Assembly (NCBI GenBank): GCA_016181005.1
Contig: JACPAE010000001.1
Location: forward strand, 124,001 to 188,000
Direction of reading: 5' to 3'
Length of the DNA: 64,000 nt
From: Candidatus Aenigmatarchaeota archaeon
GTDB taxonomy: Archaea > Aenigmatarchaeota > Aenigmatarchaeia > CG10238-14 > SCSR01
Positions 9,340 through 18,683 of the stretch are shown in pieces. The translations under genes and the position numbers were made by a program. The notes under the pieces were generated by a model. It was given only the letters and a program-made list of their open reading frames with translations, did no database searches and was not told the DNA's origin. Each line of letters begins with the position of its first letter. Within the stretch, counting starts at the first letter, position 1.

Positions 9340-10293
9340 TCAAGCGTTTGACCACCATGACTCATTGTCGATATACCATTGGACAGTCTTCTTTATGGCA
9401 TCGCCGAATGTTGTACTAGGTTTCCATCCCAACCCATTCCTTATTTTCGTGTCGTCCAATGAATACCGTTCGTCATGCCCTAGTCGATCGGTTATAAAGG
9501 ATATCAGACTTTCTGGCTTGCCCAAGATTTTTAGTATTTGTTTCACTAATTCGAGATTTGTCTTCTCATTGCCGCCCTTTATGTTGTAAGTCTCGCCTAG
9601 TTTTCCTTTATGGAGGACTATGTCAACCGCCTCGCAGTTATCTAACACATATATCCAATCCCTAACTTGCTGGCCATTCCCATATATAGGTACCGGCTTG
9701 TTTCTCAAGGCATTTATCACTATTTTTGGTATGAATTTTTCAGCATTTTGAAATGGTCCGTGGTTGTTCGTTGTTCTTGTTATTAGAATCGGTGTATTGA
9801 ATGTTTCAAAATAACTTTTTGTTAGCAACTCTGCTGCTGCCTTGCATGCTGCATATGGATTTCTTGGATTTAACGAATCTGTTTCCTTAAATGATCCGTT
9901 TTTTATGCTTCCATAAACCTCGTCTGTCGATATCTGTACAAATCTTTCCACATTGGTTTCCTTTGCAGCTTCTAGGAGCCTTCCAACACCCAATACTTCT
10001 GTGAGTATGAATGACTCGGAATCTACTATACTTCTATCCACATGGGTTTCTGCGGCAAAATTCACAACAAAGTCACAATCTTTAACTGCTTTTTCCACGT
10101 CTCCCTTATTGCATATATCGCCGTGAATGAATTCTATTTTGTCCATCACGCTTGCCAGATTCTCTTTTTTTCCAGCATAGGTCAGCTTGTCCAGGACTAC
10201 AATTCCATAGTCTGGATGCTTTTCGAGCATATAGTGCACAAAATTACTGCCTATGAAGCCACAACCACCCGTAACTAGCACTTTCTTACTCAT
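9340..10293 (-). CDS. rmlB: dTDP-glucose 4,6-dehydratase
   Basis: 317 residues with the extended-SDR signatures: GGCGFIGSNFVHY at the NAD site, THVDRSI, STDEVYG, and the catalytic Y-x-x-x-K in NPYAACKAAAE. RmlB converts dTDP-glucose to dTDP-4-keto-6-deoxyglucose, the branch point for deoxysugars. The start shares one base with the stop of the epimerase upstream (TAATG). It ends back to back with the convergent glycosyltransferase gene. Confidence 0.93.
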   Translation of the reverse strand: MSKKVLVTGGCGFIGSNFVHYMLEKHPDYGIVVLDKLTYAGKKENLASVMDKIEFIHGDICNKGDVEKAVKDCDFVVNFAAETHVDRSIVDSESFILTEVLGVGRLLEAAKETNVERFVQISTDEVYGSIKNGSFKETDSLNPRNPYAACKAAAELLTKSYFETFNTPILITRTTNNHGPFQNAEKFIPKIVINALRNKPVPIYGNGQQVRDWIYVLDNCEAVDIVLHKGKLGETYNIKGGNEKTNLELVKQILKILGKPESLISFITDRLGHDERYSLDDTKIRNGLGWKPSTTFGDAIKKTVQWYIDNESWWSNA

Positions 10294-10826
10294 TAAATCA
10301 CTATTCCATATTCTTCCAATTTTTCTTTTATCTTCGGTATTGTTTTAAAATCTATTTTCTCATAGTCTTCCTTGTCATAAGGATGTGATGACATTGCTAA
10401 AACTGCTACTGGCTCATCTGTCAGCGGCAAGAAAACATGGTAAACACCTGTAGGCACATACACGTGCGCCATTTTTGAATCCTCTATTGTTATGGCTGGA
10501 TCTCTGGCATTGCTAGGCGGTTCCGATCCTAGAATTATGGAGAACACTTTGTTGAACGTAGATGAATTCTTTCTCGTGTCCCAAAAAAACCAAAGTGCAG
10601 TGCCTGATAACGTGTAAAAATTCTCTATCGTTTTCTTGTGCAGGCAACCTGCACGTGGAATATGCTTCTTATTTGCGACTGATATGTAAACATTTTTCAC
10701 TCCAGCACTAAAAAAGGGATCCTGCATTCCTAATGGGGCCAATTCAGCCAGAAATCCTCTGTTGTCCTTCAATACTTTGTTCAGCCTTATCATTAGGCCT
10801 TCTATATCAGTCTTTATTATTTCCAT
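10293..10826 (-). CDS. rmlC: RmlC-like dTDP-4-keto-6-deoxyhexose epimerase
   Basis: A 177-residue cupin matching RmlC length and layout. The catalytic His lies in RAGCLHKKT, and ALWFFWDTRKNSSTF corresponds to the RmlC D-x-R-x-x-S-x-T strand. YVPTGVYHVF corresponds to the PxGfaHgf loop. It would epimerise C3, C5 or both of the RmlB product. The shorter FdtA/QdtA ketoisomerases (about 140 residues) fit less well. First gene of a minus-strand pair with rmlB. No RmlD reductase is seen, so L-rhamnose may not be the end product. Confidence 0.75.
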   Translation of the reverse strand: MEIIKTDIEGLMIRLNKVLKDNRGFLAELAPLGMQDPFFSAGVKNVYISVANKKHIPRAGCLHKKTIENFYTLSGTALWFFWDTRKNSSTFNKVFSIILGSEPPSNARDPAITIEDSKMAHVYVPTGVYHVFLPLTDEPVAVLAMSSHPYDKEDYEKIDFKTIPKIKEKLEEYGIVI

Positions 10827-10907
10827 AAATCTTACTTTTGAGCTATAGATTTAAGTTTATCAGTCTACATCTAAAAATGAACATTTGGGTCTATTGTTGC
10901 TGGTAAT

Positions 10908-12782
10908 ATGTGTGGAATAGCAGGCATTGTTGGGGAGGAAAACAAGGACTTGATCAAGTCTATGTGTGATGTCATAGAACATAGGGGTCCTAATGATTCT
11001 GGGTATTTATTAGACAAGGATTTGTCGCTAGGAATGAGAAGACTAAGCATTATAGACTTGGCTGGTGGAAAGCAGCCTATACATAACGAAGACGAAACAG
11101 TGTGGGTGGTCTATAATGGCGAAATATACAATTATCTGGAAATAAGGTCCGAGCTGGAAAGCTTCGGGCATAGATTTTATACCAAGTCAGACACCGAGGT
11201 ATTCGTTCATGCTTATGAACAGTATGGGGATATGTTTGTGGAAAGACTGAGGGGGATGTTCGGTTTTGCTTTGTGGGATATGAAAACCAGAAAACTGATC
11301 CTTGGCAGAGACAGGTTAGGGAAGAAGCCTTTATACTATACACTGCAAAACGGGAAGCTTATATTTGGGTCTGAGATTAAATCCATACTGCAGACAGGCG
11401 TAACTCGGAGAGTTAATTGGCGAGCCGCTGATGACTTTATGTCTCTTGGCTATGTGCCTGGACCAATTACTATGTTCGAGGGCATATACAAACTTCTGCC
11501 TGGCAGCATACTTGTTTACCAGAATGGTGAGGTAAAGATTTCTAAATACTGGGAAGTGAGCATATCCAATGATCCTGTATCTGAAGCTGAGGCTGCGGAA
11601 AAGGTAATCGAACTTTTGAAGGAATCTGTGAGAATAAGGCTTATGAGCGAGGTCCCTCTTGGAGTTTACTTGTCTGGGGGGATTGACTCAAGTTCTGTTG
11701 TGGCTTTGATGAGCTCCATCGTCGAAGAGCCTATAAAAACATTTACAGTAGGCTTTGGAGAAGACGATATTGAACTGAAGTATGCGAGACTTGTATCCAA
11801 CAAGTTCAAAACTGACCATAGAGAATTGATTGTGCATTCCGATGTAATTAAAATATTACCCGATGTTATTTGGCATTTCGACGAGCCTTTGGCTGATGCC
11901 GCAGCTTTACCTACATATCAGATGTCGGAAGTTACAAAAAAATTTGCCACAGTTACTCTATTGGGGGAAGGTGGGGACGAAGCCTTTGCTGGATACGATA
12001 AATACAGGCAGATGCTATCACTGTCGAAATATTCGAAACTTGTGCCTTATCCGATTAGAAAGAACTTGATTCCACCAATAACTAATATGTTGTTGAAGAT
12101 TGTGCCTGGAGTTAAGAACAGGAAATATCTTGAATTCTTGACTAGAATTCTTCCGGCGACTAACAACGAGAGTGAAATGTATTATAACTTCATAATAGCT
12201 GGATTTGACAAAACGGACAAGGTTGAATTGAATGGTGGAGGCGTCCAAACAGGCTATTTAGACGGGCTTCTACAAGAGAACTTTTCGAACAGAGATTTGT
12301 TCACAAACATGATAGGATTTGATTTTAAGGTATGCCTTCCTGACAGGTTGTTAATGAAAGTCGATAAGATGACAATGGCCAATTCTATCGAAGCTAGAGT
12401 CCCTTTCTTGGACCACAAGTTTGTGGAATATGTGAATACTCTACCAAGAGATTTGAGATTGAATAAGTATATTCTAAGAAAATCTATGAAAGATTTGTTG
12501 CCTAAAGAGATTGTTAAGAGGAGGAAGAGGCCGTTCATAGTTCCGATTACAAAATGGTTGAATTCTGAATTGAAGGAAATATCAACACAGATAATTTCCG
12601 GCTATGAAAATGCTAATAAATTCAACTATAGCTATATCAAGAATCATATTATGAAGAACCCGAACAATCTGATGCATAATTATCAGATATGGAACTTGAT
12701 GATTTTCAGACTGTGGCATAAGATGTTTATAGAAACTGATTCTGTTAAGCGGCCTGGCTCATTAGACGCTCTTCTAGGTTAG
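10908..12782 (+). CDS. asnB: Asparagine synthase (glutamine-hydrolysing)
   Basis: A 624-residue class B enzyme. Cys2 after the initiator Met (MCGIAGIVG) is the glutaminase nucleophile. The N-terminal Ntn-hydrolase domain is followed by the synthetase domain with the PP-loop LSGGIDSSSV (about residue 258). Members in polysaccharide clusters either make asparagine or amidate a sugar carboxylate such as a uronic acid. The island also appears to make a uronic acid, so amidation is a reasonable inference; primary asparagine synthesis is the alternative. Four bases separate it from the next glycosyltransferase. Confidence 0.88.
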   Translation: MCGIAGIVGEENKDLIKSMCDVIEHRGPNDSGYLLDKDLSLGMRRLSIIDLAGGKQPIHNEDETVWVVYNGEIYNYLEIRSELESFGHRFYTKSDTEVFVHAYEQYGDMFVERLRGMFGFALWDMKTRKLILGRDRLGKKPLYYTLQNGKLIFGSEIKSILQTGVTRRVNWRAADDFMSLGYVPGPITMFEGIYKLLPGSILVYQNGEVKISKYWEVSISNDPVSEAEAAEKVIELLKESVRIRLMSEVPLGVYLSGGIDSSSVVALMSSIVEEPIKTFTVGFGEDDIELKYARLVSNKFKTDHRELIVHSDVIKILPDVIWHFDEPLADAAALPTYQMSEVTKKFATVTLLGEGGDEAFAGYDKYRQMLSLSKYSKLVPYPIRKNLIPPITNMLLKIVPGVKNRKYLEFLTRILPATNNESEMYYNFIIAGFDKTDKVELNGGGVQTGYLDGLLQENFSNRDLFTNMIGFDFKVCLPDRLLMKVDKMTMANSIEARVPFLDHKFVEYVNTLPRDLRLNKYILRKSMKDLLPKEIVKRRKRPFIVPITKWLNSELKEISTQIISGYENANKFNYSYIKNHIMKNPNNLMHNYQIWNLMIFRLWHKMFIETDSVKRPGSLDALLG

Positions 12783-12786
12783 ATTT

Positions 12787-13932
12787 ATGAAAATCTTATT
12801 CGTACATCCAAAAGGAGAGATTGGTGGCGGTGACCACAGTCTATTAACAATTATCAAAGCTATGGACAAAAGCAGGTTCAGGTCATACGTCATCGTGCCT
12901 AAAAAGGGACATTTGTTTACAGAGTATGAAACCCATGCTGAAAAAGCCCGGCAAGTAGATTTTACTGTACTTAAAACACCTGACAGTTTTGTCGAATTGG
13001 TTAGAATGCTAGCTGGATTTGTTCCTTCCATCTTCAGAATATGGAAACTAATTAAAAAATGGGATATAGATCTGGTTCATGTCAATAGTATTGTAGTGCC
13101 ATCAGCCGTTATAGCGGCTAAACTGGCTGGAAGAAAATGCGTTGTACACAAAAGAGAGATAATTGTTTCTAGAAAACTTGTTGGGAATATTTTGGACTTT
13201 GTTACAAACCTTTTTGCCGACAAGGTTATAGCAGTCAGTAATGCAACTAGAAACTATTCCAAGTTTATTGGTGGGAAGACTGTTGTCATTTATAATGGTG
13301 TAGACATTTCTTCTTTCAGCTCAAGGAAAGGAGAGAGTAGCCTAACTTATTTGCATAAACTCCATGGAAAAAGAAAACTTGTTGGTGTTTTCAGCAGAAT
13401 AGAACCTTGGAAGGGGCAGAAAATCGTAGTTAACGCTCTCAAACAAGTAGTTGGTGAGATAAGGGACATCAAAGTCTTTATCTTCGGCGTGCCTTACACA
13501 GCGCGTGGGAAAGCTTATTTCAGGGGACTTAAAAACAGTGTTAGTGAATATGGTTTGGGTGATTTCATAGAGTTTCCTGGTGTGGTCATATCATTGAAGA
13601 AAATTTACAGCGAATTTGACATTATACTATTGCCGTCTATTGACCCAGAGCCATTTAGCAGAGTATTAATTGAGAGTATGGCTGCCGGAGTTCCTGTTAT
13701 CGCTACTAACATCGGTGGAAATGTTGAAGGTGTTATAGATGGTAAAACTGGTATTTTGGTTAAGCCTAACAATCCGGACGACTTGGCAGATGCTATGATA
13801 AAATTGCTTAAAGATGGTGAACTTAGGGGGAAAATGAGAAAGTTCTCCTTAGAGTATGTAAAGAAGAATTTTGATATCAAAGACAGCATACTATTAGTGG
13901 AAAAGGTGTATGATGAAATGGTGAAGAAATGA
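12787..13932 (+). CDS. GT4 family glycosyltransferase
   Basis: 381 residues with a GT-B fold. The N-terminal MKILFVHPKGEIGGG loop, the Rossmann start VFSRIEPWKGQK of the C-terminal domain (about residue 205) and the E-x7-E signature in PEPFSRVLIESMAAGVPVIA are diagnostic. It transfers a sugar from an NDP donor with retention, on the cytoplasmic face. Its stop overlaps the next gene (ATGA), so it is coupled to an NDP-sugar epimerase. Specificity is unknown. Confidence 0.88.
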   Translation: MKILFVHPKGEIGGGDHSLLTIIKAMDKSRFRSYVIVPKKGHLFTEYETHAEKARQVDFTVLKTPDSFVELVRMLAGFVPSIFRIWKLIKKWDIDLVHVNSIVVPSAVIAAKLAGRKCVVHKREIIVSRKLVGNILDFVTNLFADKVIAVSNATRNYSKFIGGKTVVIYNGVDISSFSSRKGESSLTYLHKLHGKRKLVGVFSRIEPWKGQKIVVNALKQVVGEIRDIKVFIFGVPYTARGKAYFRGLKNSVSEYGLGDFIEFPGVVISLKKIYSEFDIILLPSIDPEPFSRVLIESMAAGVPVIATNIGGNVEGVIDGKTGILVKPNNPDDLADAMIKLLKDGELRGKMRKFSLEYVKKNFDIKDSILLVEKVYDEMVKK

Positions 13933-14876
13933 TTGGTGTTACTGGTTGTGCGGGGTTTATAGGATCGTCACTGACTGAGCAACTGCTTAAAAACGGCGAG
14001 CAAGTTGTAGGTATAGACAACTTCGCTGATTTCTACCCAAAACCTATGAAGCTTTCAAACCTTGAGAATCTTCAAAAATTCAGTACATTTACCTTTATAG
14101 ATGGGGATATTTGCAATCAGGATGTCGTGAAGAACTTTTTGCAGGATGTAGACATTGTTTATCACATGGCTGGAACAGGCGGAGTCAAACTATCTGTTTC
14201 TAATCCTTCTTTGTATTTTAAATCTAATGTTTTGTCTACATTCACATTGCTGAATTGTGTAAGAGGCTCTGATGTTGATAAAGTTGTTTATGCTTCTAGC
14301 TCATCTGTGTATGGTAATGCGTCTTTAGAAGACTTGCCTGTGAGTGAAACTTTCACCTGCAATCCAATATCGCCATATGGTTGGAGTAAATTTGCTGCAG
14401 AAACTTGTTGTGCAACGTTCAGTAAAACATACTCTATTCCAACTATTTCGCTAAGGTACTTCACTGTTTACGGCCCCAGACAAAGGCCTGATGAAGCTGT
14501 TCACACATTTGTCAGAAATATGCTTAATGGTGAATATGTGGAGATTTATGATGACGGCAATCAAATAAGAAACCTCACTTACATAGACGATGTAGTTGTG
14601 GCTACGATTTCGGCCGGCAAATCTAACTTATCTGGTGCTGTGTTTAACATAGCGTCCAAAGATACTATAAGTGTTAAGGCACTTGTTGATGTTATAAGTA
14701 GTGTTGTTGGAGTAAGGCCTAAAATCAAGTTTGTCGAGTCACCAGCTGGGGTAGCTTACAATACACATGGTGATATATCAAAGGCCAGATCCATTTTGGG
14801 TTTCGAACCGAAAATACCGCTAAAAGTCGGTGTTGAAAGGTTTGTTGAATGGTACAAGCTACATAACAAGGGGTGA
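13929..14876 (+). CDS. NAD-dependent nucleotide-sugar epimerase/dehydratase
   Basis: 315-residue extended SDR: NAD site GVTGCAGFIGSSL at the start, YASSSSVYG with the catalytic Ser, and Y-x-x-x-K in SPYGWSKFAAE. The sequence PRQRPDEAVHTF with a C-terminal GDISKARSILGFEP is typical of GalE/WbpP-like epimerases. It could epimerise UDP-GlcNAc or UDP-Glc, or act as a 4-ketoreductase for the dTDP sugars, since no RmlD is present. It is translationally coupled to the preceding GT4 gene. Confidence 0.8.
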   Translation: MIGVTGCAGFIGSSLTEQLLKNGEQVVGIDNFADFYPKPMKLSNLENLQKFSTFTFIDGDICNQDVVKNFLQDVDIVYHMAGTGGVKLSVSNPSLYFKSNVLSTFTLLNCVRGSDVDKVVYASSSSVYGNASLEDLPVSETFTCNPISPYGWSKFAAETCCATFSKTYSIPTISLRYFTVYGPRQRPDEAVHTFVRNMLNGEYVEIYDDGNQIRNLTYIDDVVVATISAGKSNLSGAVFNIASKDTISVKALVDVISSVVGVRPKIKFVESPAGVAYNTHGDISKARSILGFEPKIPLKVGVERFVEWYKLHNKG

Positions 14877-14878
14877 CT

Positions 14879-15781
14879 CTACTCTCTTACTCCATATTTT
14901 TTTGACATGAAGTTATTGATATCCAAAACTGCTTCTAAACCTTTGGTTTCCACATTCCTTTCTTTGAGGAAAGATACAAAAGCTTCCAAATCCTTAGGCA
15001 GGCAATTGCCACCGAATGCTTTCCCATGAACGGTTCCGTATTTGCCTATTCTATTGTCTGTGCTTACAATTTCAGCCACCTTTTTTGAGTCTATACCAAA
15101 AGCTTGGCATATTAGAAACAGTTCGTTCCAATAAGATATCTTGCTGGCAAGATTAAGATTGTGTGCGTATTTAATCATTTCTGCTGTTTTGGCATCTGTC
15201 CTGAAAATAGGCACGTTAAGTGGCTTGAAAAGCTCTTCTAATACTTCGCCGGATTTATGATCATATTCGCCTATAACAATTTTGTCTTCGAATTTTTTGA
15301 TACTAAATGGATTAGCTTCATACCATCTTTTCAGTTCCGGATCCGTGGTGGTTTTGTTCACCTGCGTCAAGAATTCTGGGCTGGCGCACAAACCAAAGTC
15401 TTTTCCACATACTTTGCCTGAGTAATTCTCCAAAATTTCCTTTACAATAGTCTCTGTTGTAGTTGGTATGACTGTACTTTTAACAACAACCAAATGATAT
15501 GTGTCCTTCTGTTTCAATTGTTTGCCTACGGCTTCGGTTGCAGACTTTATGTAACTCAAGTCTATTTTGCCGTCCTTTGTCGGAGTCGGCACGCATATGA
15601 AAGATACATCGCTTTTTCCCATGGCTTCCGTTATGTCATCTGTGGCTTTGTATCCATCATTTTTAAGTCTCTCTATAAGCTCCTTGTTAATATCGTAGAA
15701 AATTACATCATTCTTTCCTAGAAGGAGCTGACCTATTGAGGCCCCTACATAACCCGAACCGATTATACTTACCTTTGCCAA
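14879..15781 (-). CDS. UDP-sugar 6-dehydrogenase family, lacking the C-terminal domain
   Basis: 300 residues, whereas UDP-glucose/UDP-GlcNAc dehydrogenases usually have 390-450. The NAD-binding domain (SIIGSGYVGASIG), the substrate-loop CVPTPTK, CASPEFL, the central helical domain and the catalytic Cys in GGNCLPKD (about residue 261) are all present. The usual C-terminal nucleotide-binding domain is absent. These enzymes oxidise C6 twice to give a uronic acid. Last gene of the minus-strand set with aminotransferase and acyltransferase, matching a WbpA role. Whether the short form is active is open. Confidence 0.75.
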   Translation of the reverse strand: MAKVSIIGSGYVGASIGQLLLGKNDVIFYDINKELIERLKNDGYKATDDITEAMGKSDVSFICVPTPTKDGKIDLSYIKSATEAVGKQLKQKDTYHLVVVKSTVIPTTTETIVKEILENYSGKVCGKDFGLCASPEFLTQVNKTTTDPELKRWYEANPFSIKKFEDKIVIGEYDHKSGEVLEELFKPLNVPIFRTDAKTAEMIKYAHNLNLASKISYWNELFLICQAFGIDSKKVAEIVSTDNRIGKYGTVHGKAFGGNCLPKDLEAFVSFLKERNVETKGLEAVLDINNFMSKKYGVRE

Positions 15782-15833
15782 ACAATCACGCTAATATTTT
15801 CACATTGTTTTAGGTATAAAAAGATTTGATAGA

Positions 15834-16949
15834 CTATGAAAAGAATTCTTTTATCTTAGTAGACACGTAGGTTATCTGCTCATCTGTCAACTCAGGGTAC
15901 ATTGGGATGCTAAGTATCTCCTTTGAAACCTTCTCTGTAACTGGCAAGTCTCCTTCCTTATAACCCAAAGCTTTATAGGCCTGTTGAAGATGTAATGGAA
16001 TAGGATAGTATATCTGAGTAGATATACCATTCTGTTTCAAAAAGTCTGCCAACTGATCCCGTTTACTTGTTCTTATTGTATAAACATAAAAAACATGCTT
16101 ACAATCGTCCGCTTGGACAGGTAGTATGAGATTTTTTACACCTGACAAGAGCTCGTTATATAGCTTTGCATTCTTTCTCCTCTGTTCATTAAACTTTTCC
16201 AAAAATTTTAGTTTGACATTCAGAATTGCAGCCTGTATGTTAGCCATCCTATAATTAAATCCGATTATGTCGTGCTCGTATTTCTTTCCTTTGGCCCTTC
16301 CATGGTCTAGCAACATTGAAACCTTTTCGGCTATAGCTTCGTCATTAGTCACGACACATCCTGCATCGCCGAATGCACCCAGATTCTTAGCCGGAAAAAA
16401 ACTGAAACAGCCTATATCGCTCACGGGTACTCTCTTCTCTTTATACTCTGCACCGTGTGCTTGTGCACAATCTTCTATCACAGCAAGGCTGTACTTATCT
16501 GCCAACTCTTTTATCGCGTCCATGTCGCACGACTGTCCATAGAGATGGACAGGTATAATTGCCTTTGTTTTATCGTTTATTTTCTGCTCGATATGTTCAG
16601 TGTTAATGTTGTAGGTGTTTTCGTCTATATCCACAAACTTTGGTAAAGCTCCCGCATGCACGATTGAAGCCGCCGTCGCTGTAAAGGTGTTTGCAACTGT
16701 TATAACCTCGTCTCCCTTTTGTATACCTGTGGCTCTAAGTGCCAGTTCCAAAGCAGTTGTGCATGAACTGCAACCGATAGCAAATTTTGAGCCGCAGAAT
16801 TTTGCAAAATCTTGCTCAAATTCTTCTTTTGCTTTTCCTTTTATGAATTGTGTACTATCTATTACATCCTGAATAGCAGTGTCTATGTCATTTTTTAATT
16901 TCAAATATTGTGTTTTGAGATCTACCAATGGAATTTTCATTTTAGCCAT
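15834..16949 (-). CDS. DegT/DnrJ/EryC1/StrS sugar aminotransferase (WbpE-like)
   Basis: The PLP lysine lies in FFPAKNLGAFGDAG, after the EDCAQAHGA motif that carries the PLP-contacting Asp. Length (371 residues) and the N-terminus IPLVDLKTQY are typical of NDP-3-keto-sugar aminotransferases such as WbpE and WlbC. I use ATG 16949; the ATG at 16970 would overlap the upstream acyltransferase stop at 16954. It would place an amino group at C3 of the ketone made by the Gfo/Idh/MocA enzyme at 19845-20837. Confidence 0.85.
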   Translation of the reverse strand: MAKMKIPLVDLKTQYLKLKNDIDTAIQDVIDSTQFIKGKAKEEFEQDFAKFCGSKFAIGCSSCTTALELALRATGIQKGDEVITVANTFTATAASIVHAGALPKFVDIDENTYNINTEHIEQKINDKTKAIIPVHLYGQSCDMDAIKELADKYSLAVIEDCAQAHGAEYKEKRVPVSDIGCFSFFPAKNLGAFGDAGCVVTNDEAIAEKVSMLLDHGRAKGKKYEHDIIGFNYRMANIQAAILNVKLKFLEKFNEQRRKNAKLYNELLSGVKNLILPVQADDCKHVFYVYTIRTSKRDQLADFLKQNGISTQIYYPIPLHLQQAYKALGYKEGDLPVTEKVSKEILSIPMYPELTDEQITYVSTKIKEFFS

Positions 16950-16953
16950 TAGA

Positions 16954-17694
16954 TTATCTATTACCTTCATCGTTTATGAATCGAACGATTTGTGCAGGTA
17001 TTCCCATTACCAGTGCACGAGACGGTACATCTTTTGTGACTACTGCAGACGATGCTACTATTGCGTTATCCCCAATGACCACACCCGGAAGAAGGCTAGC
17101 ATTTGCACCAATTGCTGCCCCATTGCCTATTTTTGGACCTTTTATATGTTCCTTCCCATGTCCTCCCTTACCGAATGTGTTATCGTTGGTAGTTGCTACC
17201 AGTGTACTGATAAAGACGTCTTCACCAATTTCGCAATTGCCTGTTATATGCGTGAGATCCATTATCTTCGTTCTGTTACCGATATGGGAATTGTAGCTTA
17301 TGGTCACACCCCTCCCAATTACACAGAACTCTCCAATAGTCACTCTTTCTCTTATCGATACGTTATCACCGATGAGAGTGTTTTTTCCAATAAAAACATC
17401 GTAATAAATGATTGCATTTGGGCCGATTGAACAATTTTCTCCGATAATTATTCTTTCTTTTTCGTACTCTGGTTCTCTGGTCAGTGCACCTGAGTTTTTT
17501 GGACGCTTTCCCAAGTATGCTCCTGGAAAGATTTCCACATTATTGCCTATAGTTACACCTGTCTCTATTATTACATTTGGGTGGATGGTAACATTATTTC
17601 CCAGAATAACACCGGATTTGATAATGGCGAAATTTCCTATTGAAACGTTTTCTCCAATTTGGGTCGTCTCTACTATAGCAGTTTTTTCTATCAT
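16954..17694 (-). CDS. Hexapeptide-repeat sugar N-acyltransferase
   Basis: A 246-residue left-handed beta-helix protein built of imperfect I-G-x-x-x-x hexads from residue 2 to about 230, ending with VVTKDVPSRALVMGIPAQIV, the usual C-terminal signature. The broken-up middle (about residues 60-85 and 160-180) forms loops that would carry the catalytic His. WbpD, QdtC and FdtC are relatives that acylate an amino sugar with an acyl-CoA. It overlaps the upstream dehydrogenase fusion by four bases, tying acyl transfer to 3-hydroxyacyl-CoA production. Confidence 0.82.
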   Translation of the reverse strand: MIEKTAIVETTQIGENVSIGNFAIIKSGVILGNNVTIHPNVIIETGVTIGNNVEIFPGAYLGKRPKNSGALTREPEYEKERIIIGENCSIGPNAIIYYDVFIGKNTLIGDNVSIRERVTIGEFCVIGRGVTISYNSHIGNRTKIMDLTHITGNCEIGEDVFISTLVATTNDNTFGKGGHGKEHIKGPKIGNGAAIGANASLLPGVVIGDNAIVASSAVVTKDVPSRALVMGIPAQIVRFINDEGNR

Positions 17695-18683
17695 TCTTCC
17701 AACCTCTGTGTATCGAGGGTTTCGAGTATATCTTTCACTACATCCTCACCGATAAGCGAGATTATCTGGAAGGGTCCCATTACATGGTTTAATCCTAGTT
17801 TTATAGCTTCATCAATCTCTTCTTTGCTAGCAATCCCTTCTTCTACCATTTTTATGGCTTCTTTCAACTGAACCATAAGCAAGCGGTTTACGATGAAACC
17901 TGGTGAATCGTGTACAACGATAGGTTTCTTGCCTAATCTCTCACAAAAATATAGTGCATCTTTTATTAATCTATCCGGTGTACTGTCAGTCTTCACTACT
18001 TCCACTAGCTTCATTTTGTTGACAGGATTAAAGAAATGGAGCCCTATCGTTCTGTTTTCTGCTCCTTTCGGAGAAAGGTAGGAAATTGGAATTGATGAGG
18101 TGTTTGAAGCTATAGTGCATTGCGTTGTTTGGCTGACTTTCTCAAGTACTTTTCTTTTTATTTCCTTGTCCTCACTCACGCATTCTATAACAAGACCGCA
18201 TGGGGCAAGATCATTAAAATCTGTCGTTATTTTTAATAGTTGAATTTTTTTTCCAGTGTTATCGTGATCATTTGATTTTGATAGAATAGAATACAAAGAT
18301 TCACGGATTGTGTCTTTCTTATTGTTGTCTCGTGTCTTGACTATCGTCTTGAACCAATTATCTATAAGCAACGCTGCAATTCCAATTCCCATTTTCCCGC
18401 TACCTATAACACCAACTATAATATTTTCGTTGTGGTGGTAATCCTGTATTATATGCGTTCCTCTAGCTACATCAGACCCTCTTTTAATTAATTTTTTCTC
18501 GTTACCATTATCTGCTAGAAGCAGGAAATAAGGCGCGTTGTGTTTCTTAGAACCTGACAATACCTCACTCGAGTAAAGTACCTTAAAATCAGATAGTTTA
18601 TTTTCTACAATATTTCCATCGCAATAAATACATTCTTTTATTTCGTGGTTCCATTTACGATGGCAGTTAGAACACTCAAACAT
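17691..18683 (-). CDS. DUF35-like zinc ribbon/OB domain fused to 3-hydroxyacyl-CoA dehydrogenase
   Basis: 330 residues in two parts. Residues 1-85 hold a zinc ribbon (CxxC at 4-7, CxxC at 18-21) and a beta-rich OB-like segment, as in DUF35 proteins. Residues 88-325 are a complete 3-hydroxyacyl-CoA dehydrogenase: NAD site GVIGSGKMGIGIA, ASNTSSIPI, the catalytic His in GLHFFNPV, and the C-terminal DSPGFIVNRLL. DUF35 proteins in archaea normally bridge thiolases and HMG-CoA synthase. Here the bridge appears fused to a reductase and the gene overlaps a thiolase by eight bases. Expected reaction: acetoacetyl-CoA to 3-hydroxybutyryl-CoA; chain length is inferred. Confidence 0.8.
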   Translation of the reverse strand: MFECSNCHRKWNHEIKECIYCDGNIVENKLSDFKVLYSSEVLSGSKKHNAPYFLLLADNGNEKKLIKRGSDVARGTHIIQDYHHNENIIVGVIGSGKMGIGIAALLIDNWFKTIVKTRDNNKKDTIRESLYSILSKSNDHDNTGKKIQLLKITTDFNDLAPCGLVIECVSEDKEIKRKVLEKVSQTTQCTIASNTSSIPISYLSPKGAENRTIGLHFFNPVNKMKLVEVVKTDSTPDRLIKDALYFCERLGKKPIVVHDSPGFIVNRLLMVQLKEAIKMVEEGIASKEEIDEAIKLGLNHVMGPFQIISLIGEDVVKDILETLDTQRLEE

